64,000 bases of DNA from Roseiconus nitratireducens (GCF_008629675.1 NZ_VWOX01000003.1:186001-250000), one strand, 5' to 3'; positions 17,363 through 27,084 are shown, numbered from the stretch's first letter. Notes: generated from the sequence alone by a model not told the origin. Numbers and translations: made by a program.

Positions 17363-19483
17363 ATGTTTGGTCAAAAACGACGAAAGAAGGCTGAACCGAT
17401 CGATTGGCCTCGATTGCAGGCCCTGCTTGAAGACGACGATCGACGTGCCGCAATCGCCCGGCTGTACCCCGACCCGCGACACGAAAGCTTTCTGACGGGG
17501 CTGCGGCGCGTCGACGCCGAAGCGGCCGGCGACGTGGTTTCGCTCGGGCGGCAGGTCTTTCACGGGGCGCGGTTGGCGGAGTACCCAACGCTGGCAGTCG
17601 CCGGGATGCTCAACAGCGGCAAGACCAGCCTGGTTGCTGCCCTGTTGAGCCCGGCCGGACGGAAGCGGACGCTCCGCGGCGTTGCCAACCGTCACGGCAC
17701 GCACCGATTCGTGTTGTGGCTGCCGTCGAAGTGGCGGGACGACGAATCGCTGTGGCGACTGTTGCTGGAAGACTTTGGTGATGCCGTGGGCCACGCCCCG
17801 GAATTGCTGGCCGAAGATCCCGAACAGGCACATCAACAATACAACAATCGCACCGGCGGGGCCGATGCCCTGGGCGTCCCGCTGGTGGCCACCGACGAGG
17901 CATTGGACGCCCTGGGAGTCGGATTACTGGATTGCCCCGACATCGTCTCCGACGAAATGTTCGGCGTCGGATCACCGGAACGTCGACGCGAGCTGCTGGG
18001 AAAAGCATCCACCTTCTGCTCGGCATTCTTGATCGTCTCCACGCCCGGCATGGCCCGCGACCGATCCTTGGGCGACATCTTGAAGACCACGTCGGACTTG
18101 ATGCCGGGGATCCCACGCTTGCTGGCGATTAACAAGATCCGCCCCGGGCAAACTCCCGAAGAGGTGTTGGAATCCTTCCAGCCCCAAGCGGACAAATTCG
18201 GTGTCGAGCGGGTGTACGGGGCGTACGACTTTGAGATCCCCGGCAGCGAACCCTTCATTCCCAAAACTGTCCACGACGGTGACGAATCCGTGCAGGTGGA
18301 GAATCCCGCCGAAGACCCGTTGCCGATTTTCTTTTCGTTGTCGCCACAACCCGACGAGAACCCGCCGGCGGCAATCTCGCACGATCGATTGTTGACGCAT
18401 TTGCCGAAAGAGCTGGAGCGTCCCGAAGCATCCGACCGTTTTCTTCATGGTCGACAAACGGCACTCCGGCGAAGCGTCTGGGATCGTGGCATGCGATTGA
18501 TCACCGAAGACGCCGAACGCTCGCTGGCCCAGACATTGAGGGCGCGTCAGACACTGTTCGAAACGACGATCAGCCTGTTCACCCGGCAGGACGCGGCGGG
18601 GAACATTGCCGAAGTCCGCATGCATCAATCCGAACGAATCGTCAATCAGCTGGCGGCGGCCTTTTGCGATGCGGCACCCTGGTATGCCCGTTGGGGTGTG
18701 CGCATCAACACGTTCATCCAGGGACGCGCCAAAGCCGCGACGGCGATGATCAAGCAATACGCGCCGACCGCGATGGCGGAAAGCTATGCCGAATCGATCA
18801 AGGAGAAGTTCAAGTCCAACAAGGTCGGCCATCTGGTCGATCCGCGCGAACTGGACGGAGCGTTACGCCGATTCGGCGCGCCGCTGACGCTGCCCCACTG
18901 GTTCGGCGACCAGAACAACCCGCTGGACCCATCGGCCTGGCAACAGACGATGGAAACCATCCTGCGAACCTTCGACCAGAACGATCGGGTTCAGTTTGAT
19001 GGTCAACAGTTGCGGGCGGTCGCACAAGACATGTGGCGACAGATCCCCCGCCACAAGAAACTGGCCTTCGGGCTGACCCCGTTGGCCGCCATGCTGGCCA
19101 CCTTCGGCAGCATCCTGATGTTGCCCTTCGACTTTGGAACCTCCATCCTGGCCAACGCATCGATCGTCGAATTGCTGGCTGCCGCCGGATTGACGGCTTT
19201 CTCGGCTTACTGGGCCGGGGGGAAAAACGCCCAAACGCTCAGCACCCAGGCGGCCGTCGAACAGATGTCGATGTTCTACGTGTTGATGTGTCAGCACATC
19301 GGTGTGGATCCCGGCGAGCCGTTGCCAACGATACAGATCAAACAATCCAAACACCGCTTTCCAACGCCCAACCTTCCGACACCGCCAGCGGCGGCTTTGC
19401 CCGTGGACCGCAGCCTGTCGGTGTATCGTGTCCGAGACGCGTTCGAAAAAGAACTCGCCGCAATTCTGCCACGCGACCGTTGA
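17363..19483 (+). CDS. Membrane-associated P-loop GTPase 1
   Basis: 706 residues. A G1/Walker A motif GMLNSGKT sits at 81-88; a G3-like segment is GLLDCPDIVSDE, with Asp in place of the usual Gly; and LLAINKI is a partial G4 (NKxD not complete). A long helical region follows (about 390-600). Near residues 575-620 two or more hydrophobic stretches (FGLTPLAAMLATFGSILML, ILANASIVELLAAAGLTAF) suggest a membrane hairpin, as in dynamin-like and YcjF/HSR1-related proteins. The C-terminus is Pro-rich then helical. It sits between the receptor kinase (9 nt upstream) and a second, unrelated-looking GTPase (15 nt downstream). I do not recognise the precise family. Confidence 0.8.
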   Translation: MFGQKRRKKAEPIDWPRLQALLEDDDRRAAIARLYPDPRHESFLTGLRRVDAEAAGDVVSLGRQVFHGARLAEYPTLAVAGMLNSGKTSLVAALLSPAGRKRTLRGVANRHGTHRFVLWLPSKWRDDESLWRLLLEDFGDAVGHAPELLAEDPEQAHQQYNNRTGGADALGVPLVATDEALDALGVGLLDCPDIVSDEMFGVGSPERRRELLGKASTFCSAFLIVSTPGMARDRSLGDILKTTSDLMPGIPRLLAINKIRPGQTPEEVLESFQPQADKFGVERVYGAYDFEIPGSEPFIPKTVHDGDESVQVENPAEDPLPIFFSLSPQPDENPPAAISHDRLLTHLPKELERPEASDRFLHGRQTALRRSVWDRGMRLITEDAERSLAQTLRARQTLFETTISLFTRQDAAGNIAEVRMHQSERIVNQLAAAFCDAAPWYARWGVRINTFIQGRAKAATAMIKQYAPTAMAESYAESIKEKFKSNKVGHLVDPRELDGALRRFGAPLTLPHWFGDQNNPLDPSAWQQTMETILRTFDQNDRVQFDGQQLRAVAQDMWRQIPRHKKLAFGLTPLAAMLATFGSILMLPFDFGTSILANASIVELLAAAGLTAFSAYWAGGKNAQTLSTQAAVEQMSMFYVLMCQHIGVDPGEPLPTIQIKQSKHRFPTPNLPTPPAAALPVDRSLSVYRVRDAFEKELAAILPRDR

Positions 19484-19498
19484 ATCAATCTTTCCCCG

Positions 19499-21379
19499 AT
19501 GCGTCGCGTCCCTTCCCAAGGTAATCCCGTGGATGCCCCTTCCCACAACGACCTGGACGACCAGCCGGCCGACGAATTCCTGCGCCAAGTCCGCCGGACC
19601 GCGCGGTCGGTTTTGGGCGATAGCGAAATCGGACGGCAAGTGCAGGAACTTTGCGACGAACACGCCCAGGCTCGCCAACTGATCTCCCAGGACCGCTCCG
19701 CCGGCTCTCTGGTCCTGGCGATCGTCGGCGCGACCGGTCAGGGAAAATCCTGGCTGGTCCGACAGATCGTCCGTCGATCCGCCGCGGCCGATTCGATCCG
19801 CAGCGGGACGCGTGCTGACCAGGCAACGGAGCAACTGGTTTGGGTCGGACCGCGGCCCCCAGCGGACCTGGACCCGCGGTTCGAGCAGTTTGTCCGCGTG
19901 GCCGCCGAGGACATGGAGCCGCTGGGTGTTCCGTACGTGCTGGTCGATGCCCCGGGTTCGACCGACGATCGTCGGGGAATCGCCGAAGTGGCTCAGCGCG
20001 CCCTGTCGCTCGCATCGGCCCTGGTACTGGTCGTCCGCCGCGACCAGATTCGCGCCTACACCCCCGGAGCGTTGGCGTCGGCCAGCGAAGGTTCGATCGT
20101 GATCCCGGTCATCAACACGGTCGGACGCGAGGACGATGCACTGCAGGGCGATGTCGACGTCTTTCTCTCCAACCTGCGTTCGGCGGCACCGGGCAGCATC
20201 GTCGCCCGGCCAGTCCAGATCGACGACTTCGAAGCCACCGGGCGCGACGCCCAGGAGGTCGGCAGCGAGGCGGTGCAGGAAGTCTTCCGCCGGCTGAAAT
20301 TGGAACTCGAAAACAACCCCGACAGTGATCGCCGCAAGAGCACACGCCTGAAGGCGCTTGATGGTCGATTCCGAGCCGCCCTGTGCGCCTTGCTGGCCGA
20401 TCAACTGCCGGGGCTGACCCGCGCGGTCAACCGATTGAACGACGCCGCGACGCGGCTGCCGGGCGAAGTGGCCCAGACGCTGATCGGACCCGAGGGGCCC
20501 CTGCAAGCTGCGGTGCGCAGCCGCCTGCGGTTGCGGCTGCTGACCGAAACCGGCGCCATTTGGTTTCCCTACCGTTCGCTGTTGGGGCTGTTGAATCTGA
20601 CTCACGGAGCCTGGGACCGGGTGGTGCTGTCCCTCTCGGGTTCGCTTCCTTCGCTGGTCAGTGCGATCTGGACTTCCACGCGATCGCTGACGTCGGACCG
20701 ATCCGCCAACGACGAAATGCGTGACGGACTCCGCAAGCGGGCCGCCGCCGCGGTCACCGATCGGCTTGGACCGCTGGCCGCACAGTTCCGCGACGAACTG
20801 ATGCTGTTGCGCAGCGGCACCGCGAACATTCCCGGCGATGACCGAAGTGACCTGTCCACCGCCGCGATGCGTCGCGATCAAGACGCCTACCACGTGGCCT
20901 CCCTCGGCGGCCTCGATGCGCTGCAGGAACGTTCACAAAACATCCTGCAGACCACCATCGACCGCAACGCCGTCGGTCCCGGCGCGGCCACCGTGATGGC
21001 GTTGCTCGGAACCGCCATCTTTTGGATTCTGATGGCCGGCCCCTTCGTGGCGATCTACAGCGAGTACCTGGTGGCCAGTTACGAAGCCTTGGCCGGCGGC
21101 CGCATGACCATGGAGCATTTTCCCAAACCCGAATTTGCGACGGTGCTGACCAGTCTGCTGCTGTCGGTGTTTCCCACCGCGGTGTTTGCGATGATCGCCT
21201 TGTCGGTCGCCCAATCAAGGCGGCGCGTGCGGGCGGCCGAACAAGCCATTCGCGAGCAACACGAACAGGCAATCGACGACTTGCAACGTGACCGCGTGTT
21301 GCGTCTGCAGTGGGACGACCCGCTGTTGAGCGACGCAGAGTTCCTGGTTTCCGCCGGTGCGGGCGGTCACCCGGAGTGA
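19499..21379 (+). CDS. Membrane-associated P-loop GTPase 2
   Basis: 626 residues. G1 is GATGQGKS at 77-84, and G3 is VDAPGSTDD at about 149-157, close to the classical DxPG. VIPVINTVGREDD is a weak candidate for G4. A long helical middle region includes several hydrophobic helices. Two strong transmembrane segments near the C-terminus (VMALLGTAIFWILMAGPFVAI and TSLLLSVFPTAVFAMIAL) flank an approximately 50-residue loop; a coiled-coil-like RRVRAAEQAIREQHEQ tail follows. Architecture (N-terminal GTPase, helical stalk, C-terminal membrane pair) is reminiscent of bacterial dynamin-like proteins, which also often come as adjacent pairs, but I cannot show homology. Confidence 0.8.
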   Translation: MRRVPSQGNPVDAPSHNDLDDQPADEFLRQVRRTARSVLGDSEIGRQVQELCDEHAQARQLISQDRSAGSLVLAIVGATGQGKSWLVRQIVRRSAAADSIRSGTRADQATEQLVWVGPRPPADLDPRFEQFVRVAAEDMEPLGVPYVLVDAPGSTDDRRGIAEVAQRALSLASALVLVVRRDQIRAYTPGALASASEGSIVIPVINTVGREDDALQGDVDVFLSNLRSAAPGSIVARPVQIDDFEATGRDAQEVGSEAVQEVFRRLKLELENNPDSDRRKSTRLKALDGRFRAALCALLADQLPGLTRAVNRLNDAATRLPGEVAQTLIGPEGPLQAAVRSRLRLRLLTETGAIWFPYRSLLGLLNLTHGAWDRVVLSLSGSLPSLVSAIWTSTRSLTSDRSANDEMRDGLRKRAAAAVTDRLGPLAAQFRDELMLLRSGTANIPGDDRSDLSTAAMRRDQDAYHVASLGGLDALQERSQNILQTTIDRNAVGPGAATVMALLGTAIFWILMAGPFVAIYSEYLVASYEALAGGRMTMEHFPKPEFATVLTSLLLSVFPTAVFAMIALSVAQSRRRVRAAEQAIREQHEQAIDDLQRDRVLRLQWDDPLLSDAEFLVSAGAGGHPE

Positions 21380-21523
21380 CGCTTCCTCCGGCCACTCCTC
21401 CGGGCCACGTTAGGGCGACCACTGTTGGATTGGCCGATCGGATACGCTACGCTTTGCCCTCGCGCCATCCGCCGGCTTGATGACGCAATCCGACGCCCCG
21501 GTCGAGCCCACCTGACCCGACAA

Positions 21524-22252
21524 ATGAGTTGGTCGATAACGATGCCTGTTCTGGTAGCCCAAGCCGACAACGAATTGGCCGGCGAATCGGCGGGGCTGTT
21601 CGAGATCTTGCTCAGCGGCGGCGTGACCGGCGCCATCATCCTGGTGGTGTTGCTCTCGCTGAGCTTCGTTGCGGCTTATTTAGTGTTCGACCAGATCATG
21701 ACACTGCGTCGGAAAGAAGTGCTGCCCGAAGGCTTGAGCGAAACGGTTCGGCAAGCCCTGTTGACCGCCCGGCTGCCGGAAGCCGATGCGGCCTGTCGTC
21801 GTGAGCCGAGCGTTTTGAGCGTCGTGCTGTTATCCGGGCTGGCCGAAATCGAATCGGGTTGGCACGCCGTGGAGAAAGCCGTCGAAGACTCACTGGCCGA
21901 ACAATCCGCACGGATGATGCGTCGGATCGAGTACCTGTCGGTGATCGGAAACATCGCCCCGATGGTCGGTCTGCTGGGGACCGTCACCGGGATGATTTTT
22001 GCGTTCCAGCAGGTTGCCGCGACCCGCGGGGCCGCCGGGGCCGGAGATCTGGCCGAAGGCATTTACCAGGCGTTGGTGACCACCGTGGGCGGACTGGTGG
22101 TGGCGATCCCCTCGCTGGCCGCCTACGCGGTTTGTCGCAATCGCGTCGACACCCTGATCGCGGATGTTGCCTTTCAAGCCCAGCACTCGCTGCACCCCGT
22201 CAAGCGTCGACCGGCGAAATCCGTTCGCCCCCCGAAACCGGCCCGCGGCTGA
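21524..22252 (+). CDS. MotA/TolQ/ExbB proton-channel family protein
   Basis: 242 residues from ATG 21524; ATG 21542 is an alternative and the frame opens at 21425. Three membrane helices are visible: one near residues 28-50 (GAIILVVLLSLSFVAAYLVF) and two after the conserved motif IGNIAPMVGLLGTVTGMI, ending with ALVTTVGGLVVAIPSLAAY. The last two segments match the TolQ/ExbB channel helices, with the Thr and Gly pattern used for proton passage. The family normally works with an ExbD/TolR partner, but none is encoded next to it. It follows GTPase 2 by 144 nt on the same strand. The basic tail (KRRPAKSVRPPKP) is unusual. Confidence 0.9.
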   Translation: MSWSITMPVLVAQADNELAGESAGLFEILLSGGVTGAIILVVLLSLSFVAAYLVFDQIMTLRRKEVLPEGLSETVRQALLTARLPEADAACRREPSVLSVVLLSGLAEIESGWHAVEKAVEDSLAEQSARMMRRIEYLSVIGNIAPMVGLLGTVTGMIFAFQQVAATRGAAGAGDLAEGIYQALVTTVGGLVVAIPSLAAYAVCRNRVDTLIADVAFQAQHSLHPVKRRPAKSVRPPKPARG

Positions 22253-22601
22253 ACGGGCTCGCAGCGAAACCGGCCCGAACCGGTGCGTCGTCCGTTCGAT
22301 TCGCTGCCGTCCGAATTCGCCTGGCTGGACAGTGCCACTTTCAATCAAAAACACCGTGATTTGCAGTGCAATGAGCGGCAAGACGCTAGCCGCCGGTTGA
22401 GGTGAGAAAACCCGCGGCAAGCGCCACGCGGCTCACCCGAAAGCGTAGGTGTCCCCGTCGCGATCGCTGCGGAGGTGACGCGCCGATCGGCCAGGAATCC
22501 CGTCACCACGGACGGCCGGATCATCGACGATTCCGCGGCCGCTTGGTAAGGTTTGCCCGAACCATTGTCCCACTTTATTTCGCACCCCCACCCCTGCCGA
22601 T
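22253..22601. other. Intergenic region before ABC-F gene
   Basis: About 350 bases with no gene I can support. Short frames crossing it have low-complexity, Arg-rich translations. It must hold the promoter of the ABC-F gene; no strong consensus site or terminator hairpin is apparent. Confidence 0.4.
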
Positions 22602-24383
22602 ATGGCCGTTTTGATCCAAGTCCGAAATGCGCACAAGCGTTTCGGTGACCAGGTGTTGCTGGACGGAGCCGACGTTTCCCTGGTCGACGATGTCAAGGTC
22701 GGCTTCATCGGACGAAACGGTGCCGGGAAGAGCACGCTGATCCGCATTCTGCTGGGCGACGAAGAGCTGGAGCAGGGCGAGATCATCCATCACCCCTCGC
22801 TGCGGATCGGTTACCTTCGCCAACACGACCCGTTTCAGGAAGGCGAATCCGCCATGGATTTCCTGATGCGGGACAGCGGCCAACCGGACTGGAAATGTGG
22901 CCAGGTTGCCGGCCAATTTGAGCTCAAGGGTGACTACCTGAACGGTCCGGTCAAATCGCTTTCCGGTGGCTGGCAAACACGCGTCAAGCTGGCGGCCCTG
23001 CTGCTGAACGATCCGAACCTGTTGATGTTGGACGAACCGACCAACTTCCTGGACCTTCGCACGCAGATCCTGCTGGAACACTTCCTGCGGAACTTCAACA
23101 AGGCCGCCCTGATCGTCAGCCACGACCGCGAATTCCTCAAAGCGACCTGTTCGCAAACGCTGGAACTCTCCCGCGGACAGCTGACCATGTATCCGGGAAA
23201 GATCGATGCCTTCCTGGAGTTTCGCGAAGAGCGGCGTGAACACGATCGGCGCGTCAACGCCACCGTGATCGCAAAGCAAAAGCAGCTGCAACGCTTCATC
23301 GAGAAAAACCGCGCCAACGCTTCGACCGCCAGCCAGGCCCGCAGCAAGGCAAAGCAACTGGCGCGGCTGCAAACCAGCGAGGTGGAAGTCGACGAGCCCA
23401 CCGTCCACATCCGAGCCCCGCGCGTCAACCCGCGGCAAGGCACCGTGATGCGCTGCGACAACCTGGCGATCGGGTATCCGAACCACGTGGTCGCCGACCA
23501 GATCGGCTTGGAAATCGAACACGGCCAACGGGCCGCAATCGTGGGGGACAACGGTCAGGGAAAGACGACGTTGCTGCGAACCCTGGTCGGATCACTGGAA
23601 CCGCTTGACGGAAACATCAAGTGGGGGCATGGGACCGAGCTGGGCACCTACGCGCAACACGTTTACACCAGCCTGGATGACCGGCAAACCGTGCTGGAAC
23701 ATTTGGAATACCAATCCAACGCCGACACCACCCGCCAGGACTGCCTGGCGATGGCCGGGGCATTGCTGTTCCGTGACTCCCATATCAACAAAAAAATCAA
23801 AGTGCTCTCCGGAGGCGAGCGTGCCCGTTTGTGCATGGCCGGCTTGCTGCTCGGCGACGCCAACGTGCTCGTGTTGGACGAACCGGGAAACCACCTGGAT
23901 GTCGAAACCGTCGAGGCCCTCGCCGATGCCCTGGTCGATTACCAAGGTACCGTGATCTTCACGTCGCACGACCGTCACTTCATGCGTCGCGTGGCCACCA
24001 ACGTGATCGAAGTCCGCGACGGCTCGGTCAAGAATTACTTTGGCGACTACGATTCCTATCTGCAAAGCGTCGAAAGTGAAATCGACGAGGGGGAGCGAGA
24101 ACGGGACCGCATCGCAGGAAATGCCCCCAAGCCAACAAGCGAGAAAGCTTCCGGCAGCGAGAACTACCGCGCCAACCAGCAACAGTCACGCAAAGTCGAA
24201 AAAGAGATCAAGAACCTGGAAAAAAAGATTGCCAAGCTGGACGACGAAAAGAAGGCGGTCAATGACAAATTGCTAACCGAGACCGATCCCGACGAAGCGG
24301 TTCGGCTGCACGAGGAATTGACCCGGATCGGCGAAGAGCTGGAAACGGCCGAGCACCGTTGGTTGGAACTCAGCGAGTTTTAG
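22602..24383 (+). CDS. ABC-F family ATPase, Uup-like
   Basis: 593 residues with two ABC modules and no membrane domain. Module 1: Walker A GRNGAGKSTL, signature LSGGWQTRVKLA, Walker B LLMLDEPTNFLD. A linker rich in basic and coiled-coil residues (RFIEKNRANASTASQARSKA) is the P-site interaction arm region. Module 2: GDNGQGKTTL, LSGGERARLCMA, VLVLDEPGNHLD, where DEPTNHLD has become DEPGNHLD. A C-terminal coiled coil (VEKEIKNLEKKIAKLDDEKKA) matches the DNA-binding extension of Uup. ABC-F proteins act on the ribosome or, for Uup, affect transposon excision and translation. It stands alone. Confidence 0.93.
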   Translation: MAVLIQVRNAHKRFGDQVLLDGADVSLVDDVKVGFIGRNGAGKSTLIRILLGDEELEQGEIIHHPSLRIGYLRQHDPFQEGESAMDFLMRDSGQPDWKCGQVAGQFELKGDYLNGPVKSLSGGWQTRVKLAALLLNDPNLLMLDEPTNFLDLRTQILLEHFLRNFNKAALIVSHDREFLKATCSQTLELSRGQLTMYPGKIDAFLEFREERREHDRRVNATVIAKQKQLQRFIEKNRANASTASQARSKAKQLARLQTSEVEVDEPTVHIRAPRVNPRQGTVMRCDNLAIGYPNHVVADQIGLEIEHGQRAAIVGDNGQGKTTLLRTLVGSLEPLDGNIKWGHGTELGTYAQHVYTSLDDRQTVLEHLEYQSNADTTRQDCLAMAGALLFRDSHINKKIKVLSGGERARLCMAGLLLGDANVLVLDEPGNHLDVETVEALADALVDYQGTVIFTSHDRHFMRRVATNVIEVRDGSVKNYFGDYDSYLQSVESEIDEGERERDRIAGNAPKPTSEKASGSENYRANQQQSRKVEKEIKNLEKKIAKLDDEKKAVNDKLLTETDPDEAVRLHEELTRIGEELETAEHRWLELSEF

Positions 24384-24435
24384 CTCTTCCGAGACTGTCG
24401 CATTCTCTGCGGCAGAATGGCAGTCGTGAAGCGCC

Positions 24436-24467
24436 GACAGCCTCCTGCCGTCGGCGTGAGCCGACGG
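24436..24467. terminator. Hairpin repeat after ABC-F gene
   Basis: CCGTCGGC-GTGA-GCCGACGG (24448-24467) is a perfect 8-bp stem with a 4-nt loop between the ABC-F gene (plus) and the DUF1592 gene (minus). There is no T-run, so a bidirectional or Rho-aided stop is inferred. The 25 bases from 24436 recur at 58894-58918 with two mismatches, so this is also a dispersed repeat. Confidence 0.5.
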
Positions 24468-24588
24468 ACACCGCCACCCAATTCCACCAGCCGCGAAGCG
24501 GCGAGGCAATCCTTGGATAGGAAGGCCCGGGCGGTGGGTGCAACCACACGCACCAGCTTCGGAAAGGCAAAAAGACTCCGGTTTCGAA

Positions 24589-27084
24589 TCACCGCCGCTG
24601 AAAAAGATCGCTGAGCACGATCTGTTCGATGATCGATCGAACCGGATAACCCTGATCGGCCAGTGGCTCCAACAGCGCGTCAATTTCTCCACGATCGGCG
24701 GTCTCGATGCGGCGTCCCAACGCGTAAGCGGTCATCGATTCGGCAAACGAACGCGCAAAGAAGGACTGCCGCTGGACGAGCAACTCTTTCAACCCAACGA
24801 CGTCCTGGAAGGATTGCCCGCTGGGAAGTTTGCCTGACGTGTCGATTTCCGCCCGGTTGTCGTAGCGTTGTCGCACCGCTCCGATCGGGTCGAAACACTC
24901 CAGCGCGAAACCGAGCGGATCGATCTTGCGATGGCACTCATTGCAGGCGGACGTGCTGCGATGTTTCTGTAACAGGTCGCGGATGGACTTGGCACCACGC
25001 ACGTCCGGATCGATTGCCGGGACATCATCGGGCGGCGGAGGAGGAGGCGTCCCCAAAACGTTCTCCAGCATCCACACGCCACGGATGACCGGGGACGTCT
25101 CAATGCCATTGGCCGAGACGGTCAAGACGCTGGCTTGGCCCAGCAGACCGCCACGTCGGTTGTCGGTGAAAGTGACTTTGCGAAACTCGTTAGCGTCTTC
25201 GACGGGCACCTGATCGGTGACGTCGTACAGTTTGGCAAGGTCGCGATTGATGAACGAGTAATCGCCCGTCAACCACTCCGTCACCGGCCGGTCGTCGTCG
25301 ATCAAATGCCGCAGAAACAATTGCGTTTCGCGCTTCATGTCGGGTTGCAGGTTCAGCGCGTAATACCGCCAGAAGGAGTTACGATCCGGCGGCATTCCGC
25401 CGAGTGCCCGTAAATTCAACCAGGCATCAGTGAACCCGGAAATCATCGCTTGCGATGCATCGCTGGCCAACAGCCGGCGCGTCTGCGCCACCAGAGCATC
25501 GCGATCCAAATCGCCTTGATCCGCCAGGCGACGTAATGCCGCGTCGGGCATCGAACCGGTCAAAAAGTACGACAAACGTGAGGCGAGGGCGTGCTGGGAA
25601 ATCTGATCGGAATCCGTTTCGCAGCCGGGATCCAAATACAGAAACGATGGCGAGCAGAGCATGACCTTCAACGTGTCCTTGAATGCCGAAAAGGCGTCTT
25701 CGGTGGCATCCAGTCGTGCCTGATAGACCGCCATCAAACGGTCGACTTCGCCGGACGTGGCCGGTCGCCGGTACGCGCGGTCGGCAAACCGCTGAACCAG
25801 TTCACGCACGCGATCTGGATCGAACTGGCCATCGGGTAGCACCGTCCTGATCCGATCGGACGGCCACTGCTGGACGATCGGTCCGCGGACGTGGACCTCG
25901 TGAATCCGAATCTGCGGCACCTTGCCGTACCGCAACATTGCCTTTCGACACAGGAAGATGCCTTTGACATCTTGCACGCGTTCGGGCAACGTGTCGCTGT
26001 ACAGCCGAAACAGTTTGTTGTGCAAACTGCGGACTCCCTCCAGCCCGTTTTCAAAGGTGAAACGGGGCATGAACCCGCGATCCAGCGGAACCTGAAACGT
26101 GTACCACTGCGGTTCGCCGTCTTCGATGACCTGCTCGGCGAGCAACGGCTGCAATGGCTGAATATTGTGCAGGCTTCCCGCTTCAGGGTCGCCGGGGCGG
26201 ATTCCCATGCGAAAGTTTTCCGACAGATCGATCCGCAGGTGCTTTTCGTCGTAAGGGGTATCACGATGAAGGGCTTGGGCCAGCACGCGAATCTGATAGG
26301 TCCCATCGGCGGGGACGCCGTCGTGAAACGCTTCCAACGGACCATACGCCCCTTCGGGCTTGTCGGCCAAGGGACTGTCGTACAAACACAGGTACCGAAA
26401 ATCAAAGGCGTCCTTGTGCGCCGGATCCAGTTCGGGTTGCTGTCGGAAATCTCCGGTGAAATGCCACTGTTGCTCAGTGGGGCGTTCACGCTGGCGAAAC
26501 ACCTTTTCGACAATCTGATCCGCCGCGTCGAGGTACTGTTCCAGCAAGTACCCGGACGTGACCAAGGCGTCGCCGATGTTGTCCAGATTCTCGACGGTTT
26601 GATCCTGGGGGAAGTGATCGGTCGGATCAAACATCGACAGATCCATTGCGAACAGATCCGCGACCGTGGCCAGGTACTCCCGTCGGGTCATTCGACGCAG
26701 GACGGTTTGGCCACCGGTGCTTTGTTGTTTCTGGCGTGCGTCACGCAGGGCGGTGGTGAGAGCGTCGATGACCTCGCCACGTTGCTGCGTCGACGGTTGC
26801 TCGGCGTCCTCAGGCGGCATCGCGCCCAGCGTCAACTGGTCGATGATTTCCTGCAGCGAGATCAAGGTGTCCGCATCGGTTGACGACAGATCCAGCGACT
26901 GGAAATCTCGATCCCCGCTGGGATCGTCCGCGTGATGACAGTCCAGGCAAAACGTCCGGACGAATTTTTCCGGGTCCGCGGCGTGCTTTTCCGGGTCCGC
27001 TGCGTGGCAATCGAAACCCCAAGGCGTCAAACACACCAGCAGCGCGGCCGCGGTGCGATACAGCCAATTCGCCGCCTTCATCAT
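24589..27084 (-). CDS. DUF1592-type exported cytochrome protein
   Basis: 831 residues from the ATG at 27084, which overlaps the DUF1552 stop as ATGA. A signal peptide (AALLVCLTPWGFDCHA) precedes a haem motif FCLDCHHADD in an N-terminal cytochrome-like region. The remainder matches the planctomycete multi-domain family with DUF1587, DUF1595, DUF1592, DUF1588 and DUF1585 in order: LRRMTRREYLATVADLF, DRAYRRPATSGEVDRL, RLSYFLTGSMPD, RRGGLLGQASVLTVSANG, CHRKIDPLGFALECFDPIG and AYALGRRIE are recognisable. A second CxxCH (CNECH) lies in the DUF1588 part. The function of the family is unknown; it is regularly found with DUF1552 proteins. The mature N-terminus has a tandem HAADPEK duplication. Confidence 0.92.
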   Translation of the reverse strand: MMKAANWLYRTAAALLVCLTPWGFDCHAADPEKHAADPEKFVRTFCLDCHHADDPSGDRDFQSLDLSSTDADTLISLQEIIDQLTLGAMPPEDAEQPSTQQRGEVIDALTTALRDARQKQQSTGGQTVLRRMTRREYLATVADLFAMDLSMFDPTDHFPQDQTVENLDNIGDALVTSGYLLEQYLDAADQIVEKVFRQRERPTEQQWHFTGDFRQQPELDPAHKDAFDFRYLCLYDSPLADKPEGAYGPLEAFHDGVPADGTYQIRVLAQALHRDTPYDEKHLRIDLSENFRMGIRPGDPEAGSLHNIQPLQPLLAEQVIEDGEPQWYTFQVPLDRGFMPRFTFENGLEGVRSLHNKLFRLYSDTLPERVQDVKGIFLCRKAMLRYGKVPQIRIHEVHVRGPIVQQWPSDRIRTVLPDGQFDPDRVRELVQRFADRAYRRPATSGEVDRLMAVYQARLDATEDAFSAFKDTLKVMLCSPSFLYLDPGCETDSDQISQHALASRLSYFLTGSMPDAALRRLADQGDLDRDALVAQTRRLLASDASQAMISGFTDAWLNLRALGGMPPDRNSFWRYYALNLQPDMKRETQLFLRHLIDDDRPVTEWLTGDYSFINRDLAKLYDVTDQVPVEDANEFRKVTFTDNRRGGLLGQASVLTVSANGIETSPVIRGVWMLENVLGTPPPPPPDDVPAIDPDVRGAKSIRDLLQKHRSTSACNECHRKIDPLGFALECFDPIGAVRQRYDNRAEIDTSGKLPSGQSFQDVVGLKELLVQRQSFFARSFAESMTAYALGRRIETADRGEIDALLEPLADQGYPVRSIIEQIVLSDLFQRR
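26966..27007. repeat. 21-bp tandem duplication in DUF1592 gene
   Basis: Two adjacent 21-base units differing at two bases encode a doubled HAADPEK-like heptad just after the signal peptide. The copy is in frame. Confidence 0.8.

Noticed and set aside
18863..20893. Long minus-strand frame (676 codons) opposite the two GTPase genes
   Set aside because: The plus strand has two proteins with clear P-loops and membrane helices; the antisense product is unrecognisable and Gln/Arg-rich.
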